The notes under the pieces: generated by a model
What the model was told of the DNA's origin: nothing
Seen by the model: the letters and a program-made list of their open reading frames with translations, nothing else
The model's database searches: none
Part shown: positions 12,649 through 20,202 of the stretch, one piece after another
Layout: the number at the start of each line of letters is the position of its first letter
How positions within the stretch are numbered: the stretch's first letter is position 1
Assembly (NCBI GenBank): GCA_900769745.1
Contig: CAAGHX010000036.1
Location: 1-20,202, forward strand
Direction: 5' to 3'
Origin: an uncultured Alistipes sp.
GTDB taxonomy: Bacteria > Bacteroidota > Bacteroidia > Bacteroidales > Rikenellaceae
DNA: 20,202 nucleotides
Position numbers and translations under genes: made by a program

Positions 12649-13722
12649 ATGAAACGTACAATTCTAAGTATAGCCATCTGCGCACTCTTTGCCTCGATGA
12701 TGGTGGGCTGCAAGGCCTTGCACACTGTTCAGTCGGGCGAGAATGCAACGGGCAAGCCATACGAGTTGGTGGTAGTCTGCGCTCAGCAGGCTTGGGTAAG
12801 CGAGCTGGGAGACACGCTGCAATCTATCTTGAAGCAGCCTGTGGCCGAGCTTCCAATCTATGAGCCAATGTTCGACGTGATGCGCATCTTGCCCAACAAC
12901 TTCAAGAGCCTCACCGAGCGCCACCGCAACATATTGGTTGTGAACGTCAGCCCCGACATCAAGGAGCCTGCTTTGGTGGTGAAGTACGATGCTACGGCTC
13001 ATCCTCAGGTCTATATCGTGGCACAGGGTCCCGATAACCACACCTTGGCACAGTATGTCAGCGAAAATCGCGATAACCTGCTCTACGTATTGGAGAAGGC
13101 CGAGCGTGACCGCAAGGTATCATACGCTTACAACTTCCCTTCAATGCCTCTCACTCAGCTGATGAAGGAGACATTCTCGGTGAATATGCCTATCCCCGAT
13201 GACTATGCGCTGCGTACCAAGAGCGAGGATATGGTGTGGATTTCGCAGGAGTTCCCCACATCGAGCGAGGGTTTCTTCGTCTATAAGTATCCTTTCGAGA
13301 GTGCCGACCAGCTCAAGGTTGATGCTCTGGTTAAGGCCCGCAACCGCTTCGCAGCTCGCATCCCTGGCCCACGCGAGGGTTCGTATATGACCACCGTAAG
13401 CAAGGTTGTTGACGAGAGTGGCGAGGATTATATCCCAACAAAGCCCGACTACAAGACAATCCGCATCGGCGACCAGCCTTGGGTTGTGATGACTGGTCTG
13501 TGGGAGGTAGAGAACTACTATATGGGCGGCCCATTTGTAAGCTACACAACAGTAAACAAGGCCACAAACGAGGTCTTCACTATCGACTGCTACGTATATC
13601 ACCCCAAGAAGCCAAAGAAGCGCAACTTGTTGCGTGACTTGCAGCACTTGGTATATATGGTCAACTTCCCAAATGCAGAGGCTGTGCCAGCGGCAACGGT
13701 TACTCCCGATAGCGCGGAATAG
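12649..13722 (+). CDS. DUF4837 family lipoprotein
   Basis: The 357-residue protein starts with a lipoprotein signal peptide: MKRTILSIAICALFASMMVGC, with the lipobox MVGC and lipidation at C21. The mature part matches my recollection of the DUF4837 family of Bacteroidota (GKPYELVVVC, a conserved RNILVVNVSP block and WISQEFPTSSEGFFVYKYPF). Its biochemical role is unknown. It should be anchored in the inner or outer membrane facing the periplasm. The gene has its own promoter and ends in a strong hairpin 17 nt after the stop, so it is a single-gene unit. The C-terminal tail (PAATVTPDSAE) is flexible. Confidence 0.87.
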   Translation: MKRTILSIAICALFASMMVGCKALHTVQSGENATGKPYELVVVCAQQAWVSELGDTLQSILKQPVAELPIYEPMFDVMRILPNNFKSLTERHRNILVVNVSPDIKEPALVVKYDATAHPQVYIVAQGPDNHTLAQYVSENRDNLLYVLEKAERDRKVSYAYNFPSMPLTQLMKETFSVNMPIPDDYALRTKSEDMVWISQEFPTSSEGFFVYKYPFESADQLKVDALVKARNRFAARIPGPREGSYMTTVSKVVDESGEDYIPTKPDYKTIRIGDQPWVVMTGLWEVENYYMGGPFVSYTTVNKATNEVFTIDCYVYHPKKPKKRNLLRDLQHLVYMVNFPNAEAVPAATVTPDSAE

Positions 13723-13730
13723 ATTGACAA

Positions 13731-13780
13731 AAAGAGAAGAGGCTGTCTAACAGATATGTTAGCAGCCTCGTTTGTTTGTT
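13731..13780 (+). terminator. Terminator of the DUF4837 gene
   Basis: GAGGCTG (13739-13745) pairs with CAGCCTC (13763-13769), then CTAACA (13747-13752) with TGTTAG (13757-13762), with one bulged T and a GATA loop, followed by GTTTGTTTGTT. It shares CTGTCTAACA with the minus-strand reading of the plsX terminator. Confidence 0.88.
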
Positions 13781-13893
13781 GGCTACTCGCAACCACCCAG
13801 CCCGAAGTTGCAAAACTGCATTTCACCCAAAGCCCCATCCCCGTATTTGCTATAAAAAATAAGAAATACAAAGCGCGATTTCTCATTTTTTGC

Positions 13894-13901
13894 TATATTT
13901 G
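13894..13901 (+). promoter_or_regulatory. -7 box of the GH20 gene
   Basis: TATATTTG matches TAnnTTTG and lies 37 nt before the ATG at 13939. No TTG occurs at the usual upstream distance, so the promoter may be weak or need an activator. Confidence 0.45.
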
Positions 13902-13938
13902 TATACGACACCACAGTAAAGAATTAAACGACACAAAT

Positions 13939-15807
13939 ATGAAGAAATTTCTTATTACCATATGTTTGACACTTGGGTTATTTGCCTCGGCATATGCCTC
14001 AACTATCCACAACTTGATTCCCCAGCCAAAGCAGATAAAGGAGCTGAGTAAAAAGATAGTTAAGCTAAAATCGGTGGATGTAAAGATTATCCCAACAGAA
14101 GGCGCCCCCGCAGAGCAATACACACTAAACACAAAGCGTGGCAAGGCCGTAATTGTAGCACAGAGCAAGCAAGCTGAGTGCTGGGCTATGGCTACGCTAC
14201 AACAACTCAAAGATAAGAACGGCTATGTCCCCGAGGTGGAGATTGTTGACTATCCAGCATTCCCCATAAGAGGATTTATGCACGACACGGGCCGTAATTT
14301 CCGCGATATTGAGCTGCTCAAGCGCGATATAGACCTCATGTCGGCATACAAGCTCAATGTCTTCCACTGGCACCTTACCGACAACCCTGCGTGGCGCATA
14401 GAGTGCCACGCCTACCCCCAGCTCAACGATGCTAAGTATCACGTCAAAGGGCGCGATGAGGGAAAATTCTACACCTACGACCAAATCCGCGAGCTAATAG
14501 CATACGCCAAGCAGCGAGGGGTGATGATTATCCCCGAGATTGATATGCCTGGCCACAGCCAATATTTTAACCGCACATTCGGCTGCGGAATGGCATCAGA
14601 GAAGGGTATGAAGATTTTGGAAGTGTGCCTCAACGAGTTCTTCAAAGAGATTCCCCAAGAGGATTGCCCCTATCTGCATATCGGTTCCGACGAGGTTAAG
14701 GTCGATGACCCAAAGGGTTTTATGAGTTTCTGCGAGAGAATCGTCCGCGAGAATAAGCGCACTCCCATCGCCTGGGACCCAGGTCTGCCACCCGCCGAGG
14801 GCACTATCGGACAGATTTGGTATGCCTCGATAGGCGACAAGCTCGAGGAGCAGAGCTACCCACGAAAGTATATCGACTCGTATATGGGCTACCTGAACAA
14901 CAACTGCCCTATAGTAAACACCTCACGATATTTCTTGCACAACCCCTGCAACACAGAGTCTGCCGACGAAAATGCGCTGGGCGGAATTCTTTGCTTGTGG
15001 AACGATGTGAATGTAGATAACCAGAACAAGCTTCTGCCTCACAACGGAATGCCCGAGGGTATGTTGGCCTTTGCCGAGCGTTTTTGGGTAGGTGGCAACG
15101 GCTATGGATTAGATTCCGAGACATTGATTCCCTCGCCTCACATTCAGGCACACAAGGATTTGGTGGAGTTCGAGAAGCGCCTGTGTTACCACCGCGACAA
15201 CCTGCTGGAGGGTTACGACACCCGCTGGGTGGCCAATGCCCATATCGAGTGGCAGGTGACATTCCCCGCAGTAAACGGAGTGCTCCACGACGAGGTAGCT
15301 ATAGCCAACGCCTGGGGCGGAGTAATCGACATGCACGCATTCTGCAAAAAGCACCACATCACCCCTGCGCCAAAGATGAATGCGTGGCTTAAGACCGAGA
15401 TTTATGTTGAGCGAGATACCACGATAATGGCTTTGGTGGGATTTGAGTCACCCTCTCGAGCCAACCGCATTTCCGACGGCATAGGCCCACAAGGCCGATG
15501 GGAGGGCCAGGGACGATTGTGGATTAACGGGAAGGAGGTATTCCCATCGCAGCCTTGGAACGAGCCTGGCCGCTACAGATACCACTACAACACCTGGCAT
15601 CAGGCCCCCAACGAACTTCCATACACCGACGAGCAGCTGTTTTGGATGCGCAAACCTACGCTGATACCACTCAAAGCGGGATGGAACAAAGTGATGCTCT
15701 ACACAACCCGCCTCTTCAACATAAACAACTGGGTTGCAGCATTTATCCCCGTGAGCATCGACTCCGAGGGGCACTTACGCGAGGCTGAAGGGGTTAAATT
15801 CCGCTAA
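13939..15807 (+). CDS. Exported beta-N-acetylhexosaminidase (GH20)
   Basis: The 622-residue protein starts with a signal peptide, MKKFLITICLTLGLFASAYAS. An N-terminal GH20b-type domain (about 25-115) is followed by the GH20 TIM barrel (about 115-450): RGFMHDTGRNF, LNVFHWHLTDNPAWRI, IIPEIDMPGHS and LHIGSDEVK, where D251-E252 is the catalytic pair for substrate-assisted hydrolysis. The last 150 residues look like a beta-sandwich (KTEIYVERDTTIMALVGF, GWNKVMLYTTRLFN). It should remove terminal GlcNAc or GalNAc from host or wall glycans outside the cytosol. The frame is open further upstream to 13756, but that extension crosses the upstream terminator and the -7 box, and the ATG at 13939 gives a clean signal peptide. 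It stands alone; no sugar-binding SusD-type partner is adjacent and no obvious terminator follows. Confidence 0.94.
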   Translation: MKKFLITICLTLGLFASAYASTIHNLIPQPKQIKELSKKIVKLKSVDVKIIPTEGAPAEQYTLNTKRGKAVIVAQSKQAECWAMATLQQLKDKNGYVPEVEIVDYPAFPIRGFMHDTGRNFRDIELLKRDIDLMSAYKLNVFHWHLTDNPAWRIECHAYPQLNDAKYHVKGRDEGKFYTYDQIRELIAYAKQRGVMIIPEIDMPGHSQYFNRTFGCGMASEKGMKILEVCLNEFFKEIPQEDCPYLHIGSDEVKVDDPKGFMSFCERIVRENKRTPIAWDPGLPPAEGTIGQIWYASIGDKLEEQSYPRKYIDSYMGYLNNNCPIVNTSRYFLHNPCNTESADENALGGILCLWNDVNVDNQNKLLPHNGMPEGMLAFAERFWVGGNGYGLDSETLIPSPHIQAHKDLVEFEKRLCYHRDNLLEGYDTRWVANAHIEWQVTFPAVNGVLHDEVAIANAWGGVIDMHAFCKKHHITPAPKMNAWLKTEIYVERDTTIMALVGFESPSRANRISDGIGPQGRWEGQGRLWINGKEVFPSQPWNEPGRYRYHYNTWHQAPNELPYTDEQLFWMRKPTLIPLKAGWNKVMLYTTRLFNINNWVAAFIPVSIDSEGHLREAEGVKFR

Positions 15808-15853
15808 CATAGGGCTATAGAGTGTTGTTGGCGCACATTTTATATGTAAATAA

Positions 15854-15884
15854 TTTGCTGAACGATTGATTTTTATTACCTTTG
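15854..15884 (+). promoter_or_regulatory. Promoter of efp
   Basis: TTTG (15854-15857), a 19-nt spacer and TACCTTTG (15877-15884) fit the Bacteroidota promoter form. The start near 15891 gives a leader of about 30 nt. Confidence 0.7.
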
Positions 15885-15920
15885 CGCCACAATTAAGGAA
15901 AATTCTAATTAAACAATATT

Positions 15921-16493
15921 ATGACAATCACAGCATCTGATATCAAGATTGGTATGTGCATCGAGATGGACAACAAGACATTCCTCGTTGTTGATTTCCA
16001 GCACTGCAAGCCAGGCAAGGGTCCTGCATTCGTACGTTCAAAGCTCAAGAACTTGGAGAACGGTTATGTTCTCGAGAAGACTTTCTCTTCTGTAAGCCAG
16101 AAGATTGAGCAGGTTCGCGTTGAGCGTCGTCCTTACCAGTTCACTTACGAGGACGATTTGGGCGCACACTTCATGCACACTGAGACTTTCGAGGAGATTA
16201 ACATCGACAAGAACGTTATCGAGAACTACGACCTTATGGCCGATGGTCAGATTGTGGAGGTTATGTTCCACACTGAGAAGGAGATGGTTCTTTCAGCTGA
16301 GCTTCCTCCAGTACTCGACATGGAGGTTACTTACACTGAGCCAGGTATCAAGGGTGATACAGCTTCTACAAGCTCATTGAAGCCTGCTACTGTAAACACT
16401 GGTGCTACTGTTCGTGTACCTTTGTTCATCAACACTGGTGACAAGATCCGCGTTGATAGCCGCACTCGTGAGTACAAGGAGCGTATCCGCTAA
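15921..16493 (+). CDS. efp: Elongation factor P
   Basis: The 190-residue protein has the three-domain EF-P layout: a KOW-like domain I (about 1-63) with the loop HCKPGKGPAF, OB domain II (about 66-127), and OB domain III (about 130-190) with the C-terminal signature GDKIRVDSRTREYKERI. EF-P binds between the P and E sites of the ribosome and relieves stalling at proline runs. The loop residue K33 is the position modified in many bacteria; the modification in this lineage cannot be read here and no modification gene (epmA/B, ymfI or earP) is adjacent. Codon choice is strongly biased, like rpmF and gap, consistent with high expression. Promoter and terminator bracket it as a single-gene unit. 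Confidence 0.98.
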   Translation: MTITASDIKIGMCIEMDNKTFLVVDFQHCKPGKGPAFVRSKLKNLENGYVLEKTFSSVSQKIEQVRVERRPYQFTYEDDLGAHFMHTETFEEINIDKNVIENYDLMADGQIVEVMFHTEKEMVLSAELPPVLDMEVTYTEPGIKGDTASTSSLKPATVNTGATVRVPLFINTGDKIRVDSRTREYKERIR

Positions 16494-16526
16494 GTGATAG
16501 AGGCAGGTTGAGGCCTGCTCATTGAT

Positions 16527-16563
16527 AAAAAAGGTTGCTACCGATGGTGGCAACCTTTTTTTT
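16527..16563. terminator. Terminator of efp
   Basis: GGTTGC (16533-16538) pairs with GCAACC (16550-16555), ACC (16540-16542) with GGT (16546-16548), with a T-G apposition and a GAT loop, flanked by six A and eight T. A smaller GCAGG/CCTGC hairpin (16503-16507 with 16514-16518) precedes it. Confidence 0.9.
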
Positions 16564-16659
16564 GTCAATACATCACCCAAACCCATTAACGACCATAGTC
16601 CCACATCCCTAAATGTAGTGAAATCTCAGGTTGACGCCTTACAATTTGCAGAATTTGCG

Positions 16660-16667
16660 TATCTTTG
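16660..16667 (+). promoter_or_regulatory. -7 box of the His-rich protein/TonB receptor unit
   Basis: TATCTTTG is a perfect -7 match, but the ATG of the downstream gene begins only eight nt later (16676). Transcription would then start at or within about two nt of the start codon. No TTG is present at the standard distance upstream. Confidence 0.5.
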
Positions 16668-16675
16668 CAAGGCAA

Positions 16676-17038
16676 ATGGGAAACGGACAAAAAATAAATA
16701 AGGGCCTTTGGTGTGGTCTGCTGATGTTGCTGCTTTGGATAAGCTACATCGGCGAAGTATCACTCTTCCATCACGAACACATCGTTGATGGCCACCGTAT
16801 CACCCACTCTCACCCCTACTCAGGTTCACCTGAGAATCCCAATCACCAACACTCGCAGGCACAGATAGCAGCTATAGCTATGCTCTCGAATGTTGTGGCT
16901 ATTGTTGTCATCGGAACTTCTGCATTGGGATTGTTTCTTGCTCTGCTGGCCATCATCAGATGCGTGGCGCAGACCTCAATTTTGCATTTTACACAGCAGG
17001 CACGCTCACTACGAGCTCCTCCTGTAGCGTTGGCATAA
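16676..17038 (+). CDS. Small His-rich membrane protein upstream of a TonB receptor
   Basis: From the ATG at 16676 the product has 120 residues. A first hydrophobic segment (11-31) is followed by a polar, His-rich loop (32-63: HHEHIVDGHRITHSHPYS...NHQHSQ) with eight histidines, then a long hydrophobic stretch (64-98) and a short basic tail ending LRAPPVALA. The loop probably faces the periplasm and binds a transition metal such as Zn or Cu; this is inference. I know of short His-rich proteins next to TonB receptors in Bacteroidota but cannot name a family. It lies 79 nt before a TonB receptor that has a CGNC motif, in the same direction and without a separate promoter in between, so the two are probably one unit. 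The frame is open 15 codons further upstream, across the -7 box. Confidence 0.82.
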   Translation: MGNGQKINKGLWCGLLMLLLWISYIGEVSLFHHEHIVDGHRITHSHPYSGSPENPNHQHSQAQIAAIAMLSNVVAIVVIGTSALGLFLALLAIIRCVAQTSILHFTQQARSLRAPPVALA

Positions 17039-17049
17039 CACATCATTTA

Positions 17050-17070
17050 AAGTCAGCCACTGGGCGACTT
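17050..17070 (+). promoter_or_regulatory. Intercistronic hairpin between the His-rich gene and the receptor gene
   Basis: AAGTC (17050-17054) pairs with GACTT (17066-17070) and GCC (17056-17058) with GGC (17063-17065), with a bulged A and an ACTG loop. No T run follows, so it is not a standard terminator. It may stabilise the upstream message or tune expression of the receptor. Confidence 0.45.
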
Positions 17071-17117
17071 CAATCAATCACATTATAAAGTAATTATAAC
17101 ATTAAAATCATAACACA

Positions 17118-19469
17118 ATGAAAGTTACAAAACTTGCATTGGTGGTTGTGATGGCTATGCTGTGTGCTTTGGGCGCATCGGCTAGTGCTGCCGTCGTATC
17201 ACCAATCAACGATAATATCACCACACCCAACGACGACTCACACCGTCTGCGCTTGGGCTCTACATCAATCAAGGGTCACATCATCGACAAGGCAACAAAC
17301 GAGCATATACCATATGTTACCGTCTCGGTAAAGGGCACAACCATCGGCACTGTTGCCGATGCAACGGGCCACTTCACACTGCGCAACCTGCCCGACACGG
17401 AGTTCACTCTCGTGGCTGAGTTCCTCGGATACAAGAGTGTGGAGGTGGCAATCCCAGCCAAGCACGACAAGAACATCGACCTCAGCATCACGCTCGAGGA
17501 GCAGTCGATGTCGATGGACGATGTGGTTGTGTCGGCTACCCGCAACGAGACCAACAAGCGCAATACAGCCACTATCGTAAATGTAACCTCACACAAGATT
17601 TTCGACAATACAGCCTCAACCAACTTGGCCGAGTCGGTGCGTTTCCAGCCAGGTCTTAGAGTGGAGAACACCTGCGGTAACTGCGGCGCTGTGCAGCTTC
17701 GCATCAACGGCCTGGAGGGTCAATATTCGCAGGTACTGCTCGACTCAAGCCCCATCTTCAGCTCACTTGCGGGAGTGTATGGTTTGGAGCAGTTGCCCGT
17801 AGCGATGATTGAGCGTGTGGAGGTTATTCGTGGCGGAGGCTCGGCCCTCTTTGGCTCTAACGCCATTGGTGGCGTGGTAAACATCATCACCAAAGAGCCA
17901 CTCCGCAACTCACTTTCGCTCTCACATACCACCAACCTTATGCAGGGTACAACACCCGAATTCAACACCTCAATCAATGGTTCATTCGTTTCGGATGACC
18001 ACCGCACAGGTGTATACATTTTTGGCATGATCAAAGACCGCAAGCCTGTAGATTACAACGACGACGGCTTTACAGACATCCTGAAGATGGAGTCACAGAC
18101 TGCTGGTTTCCGTGGCTACTACAAGACTTCGGCTTACTCAAAACTCACTGCCGAGTACCACCACATTGGCGAGTACCGCCGAGGTGGCGATAACATCGAC
18201 CTTCCACCACATATGGCCGAGATTGCCGAGGACGTACGCCACAAGATTAACGGCGGTAGCTTGCGTTGGAGCTACTTCTCGCCCGACGCACGTCATAATG
18301 TAGATATCTACACATCGGCTCAAGCCATCTCGCGCAACAGCTACTACGGCACAGGCAAAGACCCCAACGCCTACGGTCTTACAAAGGATTTGACTTGGGT
18401 GTCGGGTGCGCAGTACAGCTATATGTTTGAGAAGTGTCTCTTTATGCCAGCGCAGTTTACCGTTGGTGCCGAGTACTCATACAACGACCTCAACGACCAC
18501 TCTATCGGCTTCGACCGCTCTATCTTGCAGACTGTGCGCACAGCAGGTATGTATCTGCAAAACGAGTGGCAGAGCGACAAGGTAAACTTCGTTGTGGGTG
18601 GCCGCCTCGACAAGCACTCAATGATGGAGAAGATTATCTTCTCGCCACGCGCCAACTTGCGATATAGCCCCATCGAGGATATTGGTCTGAGAGTAAGTTA
18701 CTCGAGTGGCTATCGTGCGCCACAAGCCTTCGATGAGGATTTGCACATCGATGCTGTGAACAACCAGTCGTCAATCATCGAGCTCGACCCCAACCTCCGC
18801 CCCGAGTACTCTCACTCGCTGAGCGCATCGGCCGACCTCTACCACAACTTCGGCACGTTGCAGGCCAACCTGCTTGTGGAGGGATTCTACACCATCCTCG
18901 ACGATGTATTTGCACTGGCTAAGACGGGCGAAAACGAGGCTGGATACATAATCCAGACTCGCTACAACGCCGCCGGAGCAAAGGTTAAGGGCCTCACCAC
19001 CGAGCTGAAACTTGGTATCCCCAACATCTTTGAGCTGCAGATGGGTTACACCTTCCAGCGCAGTCGTTACGACGAGCCTGAGGAGTGGAGCGAGAGCGTC
19101 GAGGCTGAGCGCCGAATGTTCCGCACACCCGACCACTACGGCTACTTCACAGCTACGGCCGACCTTGCACACAACCTCAAAGCATCGCTCTTTGGTAACT
19201 TCACAGGCCATATGCTTGTGCCACATAGTGCCGGCTACATCGAAACCGACCGCAACGAGCTAACACCAAACTTTTGGGATATGGGAGTGCGTGTAGCCTA
19301 CAATGTGAAGCTCACCGAGGCTATATCGATGGAGGTATTTGGTGGTGTGAAGAATATCCTCAACAGCTTCCAGAGCGACATCGACCAGGGCCCATTCCGC
19401 GACTCGGTATATATCTATGGCCCGATGATGCCACGCAGCTTCTTCCTGGGTCTGAACTTCAAGATGTAA
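17118..19469 (+). CDS. TonB-dependent outer-membrane receptor, probable metal uptake
   Basis: The 783-residue protein has a signal peptide (about 1-25) and a carboxypeptidase-regulatory-like domain (about 50-130: IKGHIIDKATNEHIPYVTVSVKGT). A plug domain follows (about 140-260: DDVVVSATR, LLDSSPIFSSLAGVYGLEQLP, IERVEVIRGGGSALFGSNAIGGVVNIITK), then a 22-strand-type barrel to the C-terminus (final residues SFFLGLNFKM, aromatic-rich last strand). The plug contains CGNC (C186, C189) before the conserved QLRINGLEGQ block. No SusD partner follows, so this is not a standard polysaccharide system. The CxxC motif and the His-rich membrane protein encoded just upstream suggest uptake of a metal or metal complex; siderophore or other cargo remains possible. 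Transport would use TonB-ExbBD energy, whose genes are not in the window. It ends the unit, with a terminator 42 nt later. Confidence 0.93.
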   Translation: MKVTKLALVVVMAMLCALGASASAAVVSPINDNITTPNDDSHRLRLGSTSIKGHIIDKATNEHIPYVTVSVKGTTIGTVADATGHFTLRNLPDTEFTLVAEFLGYKSVEVAIPAKHDKNIDLSITLEEQSMSMDDVVVSATRNETNKRNTATIVNVTSHKIFDNTASTNLAESVRFQPGLRVENTCGNCGAVQLRINGLEGQYSQVLLDSSPIFSSLAGVYGLEQLPVAMIERVEVIRGGGSALFGSNAIGGVVNIITKEPLRNSLSLSHTTNLMQGTTPEFNTSINGSFVSDDHRTGVYIFGMIKDRKPVDYNDDGFTDILKMESQTAGFRGYYKTSAYSKLTAEYHHIGEYRRGGDNIDLPPHMAEIAEDVRHKINGGSLRWSYFSPDARHNVDIYTSAQAISRNSYYGTGKDPNAYGLTKDLTWVSGAQYSYMFEKCLFMPAQFTVGAEYSYNDLNDHSIGFDRSILQTVRTAGMYLQNEWQSDKVNFVVGGRLDKHSMMEKIIFSPRANLRYSPIEDIGLRVSYSSGYRAPQAFDEDLHIDAVNNQSSIIELDPNLRPEYSHSLSASADLYHNFGTLQANLLVEGFYTILDDVFALAKTGENEAGYIIQTRYNAAGAKVKGLTTELKLGIPNIFELQMGYTFQRSRYDEPEEWSESVEAERRMFRTPDHYGYFTATADLAHNLKASLFGNFTGHMLVPHSAGYIETDRNELTPNFWDMGVRVAYNVKLTEAISMEVFGGVKNILNSFQSDIDQGPFRDSVYIYGPMMPRSFFLGLNFKM

Positions 19470-19503
19470 GCCCACAACAGATATTATCATTCACCGCAAG
19501 TGA

Positions 19504-19542
19504 CAAAAAAAAGAGGCTGTCCCGAAAGGACAACCTCTTTTT
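19504..19542. terminator. Bidirectional terminator between the TonB receptor gene and purC
   Basis: AAGAGG (19511-19516) pairs with CCTCTT (19534-19539) and TGTCC (19518-19522) with GGACA (19528-19532), with a C-A mismatch and a CGAAA loop, flanked by an A run and a T run. It serves both the receptor gene on + and purC on -. Confidence 0.9.
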
Positions 19543-19569
19543 CTTATATGCTGTAAAGCAAAATCGGGC

Positions 19570-20202
19570 TTAGAGTGTAGCCAAGAAATCGCTTACATTC
19601 TTCTCGATACGAGCCTCAACGTCATCAGACTCAGCCTTCACGAACTTCTCGCCAACGATGTTCTCGTAAAGCTCGATGTAGCGCTCAGTGATGCTATCAA
19701 CGATCTCCTTAGTCATCTCAGGTACCTGCTGACCCTCCTGACCCTGGAAGCCGTTAGCCATCAACCACTCGCGTACGAACTCCTTCGAAAGTTGCTTCTG
19801 CTTCTCGCCAGCTGCGAGGCGCTCCTCGTAACCCTCAGCGTAGAAGTAGCGTGATGAGTCTGGAGTGTGAATCTCATCCATCAAGAAGATCTGGCCATTC
19901 TTCTTACCGAACTCATACTTTGTATCTACCAAGATAAGACCCATCTTAGCAGCAATCTCAGAACCACGCTGGAAGATAGCACGTGTGTATGCCTCCAACT
20001 GCTCGTACTCCTCGCGGCTTACGATACCCTGAGCGATGATCTCCTCCTTAGAGATATCCTCGTCGTGACCCTCATCAGCCTTAGTTGTAGGAGTGATGAT
20101 AGGCTCTGGGAAACGCTGGTTCTCAACCATACCCTCTGGCATCTCAACACCGCAGATAGTGCGCTTGCCAGCCTTGTACTCTCTCCACGCGTGACCAGAG
20201 AG
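19570..20202 (-). CDS. purC: SAICAR synthetase (phosphoribosylaminoimidazole-succinocarboxamide synthase), 5' end missing
   Basis: The minus-strand frame runs from the right edge (codon at 20202..20200) to the stop at 19570 and gives 210 residues. It includes SGHAWREYKAGKRTICGVEMPEGM, PEPIITPTTKAD, DTKYEFGKKNGQIFLMDEIHTPDSSRY and the RLAAGEKQKQLSKEFVREWL tail. These match the substrate- and ATP-binding blocks of the longer SAICAR synthetase form common in Bacteroidota. The enzyme joins CAIR and aspartate with ATP in purine synthesis, in the cytosol. The start codon and the N-terminal nucleotide-binding part lie beyond the window. An internal ATG at 20142 should not be taken as the start, because family-specific sequence continues upstream of it. 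Confidence 0.97.
   Translation of the reverse strand, partial: LSGHAWREYKAGKRTICGVEMPEGMVENQRFPEPIITPTTKADEGHDEDISKEEIIAQGIVSREEYEQLEAYTRAIFQRGSEIAAKMGLILVDTKYEFGKKNGQIFLMDEIHTPDSSRYFYAEGYEERLAAGEKQKQLSKEFVREWLMANGFQGQEGQQVPEMTKEIVDSITERYIELYENIVGEKFVKAESDDVEARIEKNVSDFLATL

Noticed and set aside
13756..13938. N-terminal extension of the GH20 protein
   Set aside because: It begins inside the terminator of the DUF4837 gene and would bury the signal peptide that starts at 13939.
18771..19226. 151-aa minus-strand open frame opposite the TonB receptor gene
   Set aside because: Antisense shadow with no promoter box, terminator or recognisable domain.
1..20202. Mobile elements, CRISPR arrays, tRNA or rRNA genes
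   Set aside because: By eye I found no regularly spaced repeats, transposase or integrase motifs, terminal inverted repeats with target duplications, or cloverleaf-type RNA sequence. A dedicated scan could still find short remnants.

Overview
The window looks like chromosomal DNA from a member of the Bacteroidota, most likely order Bacteroidales and possibly an Alistipes/Rikenellaceae-type gut organism. The family-level guess is weak. Promoters repeatedly match the Bacteroidota form (TTG or TTTG at about -33, a spacer of 19-21 nt, then TAnnTTTG at -7). Strong Shine-Dalgarno sites are mostly absent. The gene set (DUF4254, DUF4837, DUF177-rpmF-plsX, a carboxypeptidase-regulatory-like TonB receptor, DPP-IV with a C1B peptidase) is typical of that phylum. 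I see no phage, IS element, CRISPR array, tRNA or rRNA. Most of the window is core genome.

Layout. 1-158: C-terminal end of GAPDH (gap) with its terminator, then a T-free G-rich repeat tract. 375-773 (-): an uncharacterised single gene with its own terminator. 896-2911 (+): DUF177/YceD, rpmF and plsX, with a structured 179-nt gap before plsX and a bidirectional terminator after it. 3017-4679 (-): DUF4254 protein overlapping a GT9 glycosyltransferase. 4786-9883 (+): a four-gene unit of LysM glucosaminidase, an unknown 229-aa protein, DPP-IV and a bleomycin-hydrolase-like cysteine peptidase. The DUF4254 and glucosaminidase promoters face each other with mirror symmetry. 10058-10806 (-): a zeta-like kinase followed by a small overlapping protein, a candidate toxin-antitoxin module in reverse order. 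10976-11452 (-): greA. 11737-12345 (-): a NodB polysaccharide deacetylase. 12649-13722 (+): DUF4837 lipoprotein. 13939-15807 (+): GH20 hexosaminidase. 15921-16493 (+): elongation factor P. 16676-19469 (+): a small His-rich membrane protein and a TonB-dependent receptor with a CGNC motif in its plug, together a candidate metal-uptake pair. 19570-20202 (-): most of purC, running off the right edge.

How the genes fit together. Housekeeping functions (glycolysis, translation, transcript cleavage, phospholipid and purine synthesis) are interleaved with envelope functions: peptidoglycan hydrolysis, LPS-type glycosylation, periplasmic peptidases, glycan hydrolases, a lipoprotein and a TonB receptor. 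Transcription units are short and nearly all end in strong hairpins. Several of these hairpins share a core close to GGCTGTCYRAC, as if one sequence element had been reused as a terminator.

The observations most worth following up are the zeta-like kinase with its small downstream partner, the symmetric face-to-face promoters at 4731-4808, the structured rpmF-plsX spacer, the His-rich protein/CGNC receptor pair, and the shared terminator core. All coordinates, motifs and hairpins were read by eye; no homology search or folding program was run.
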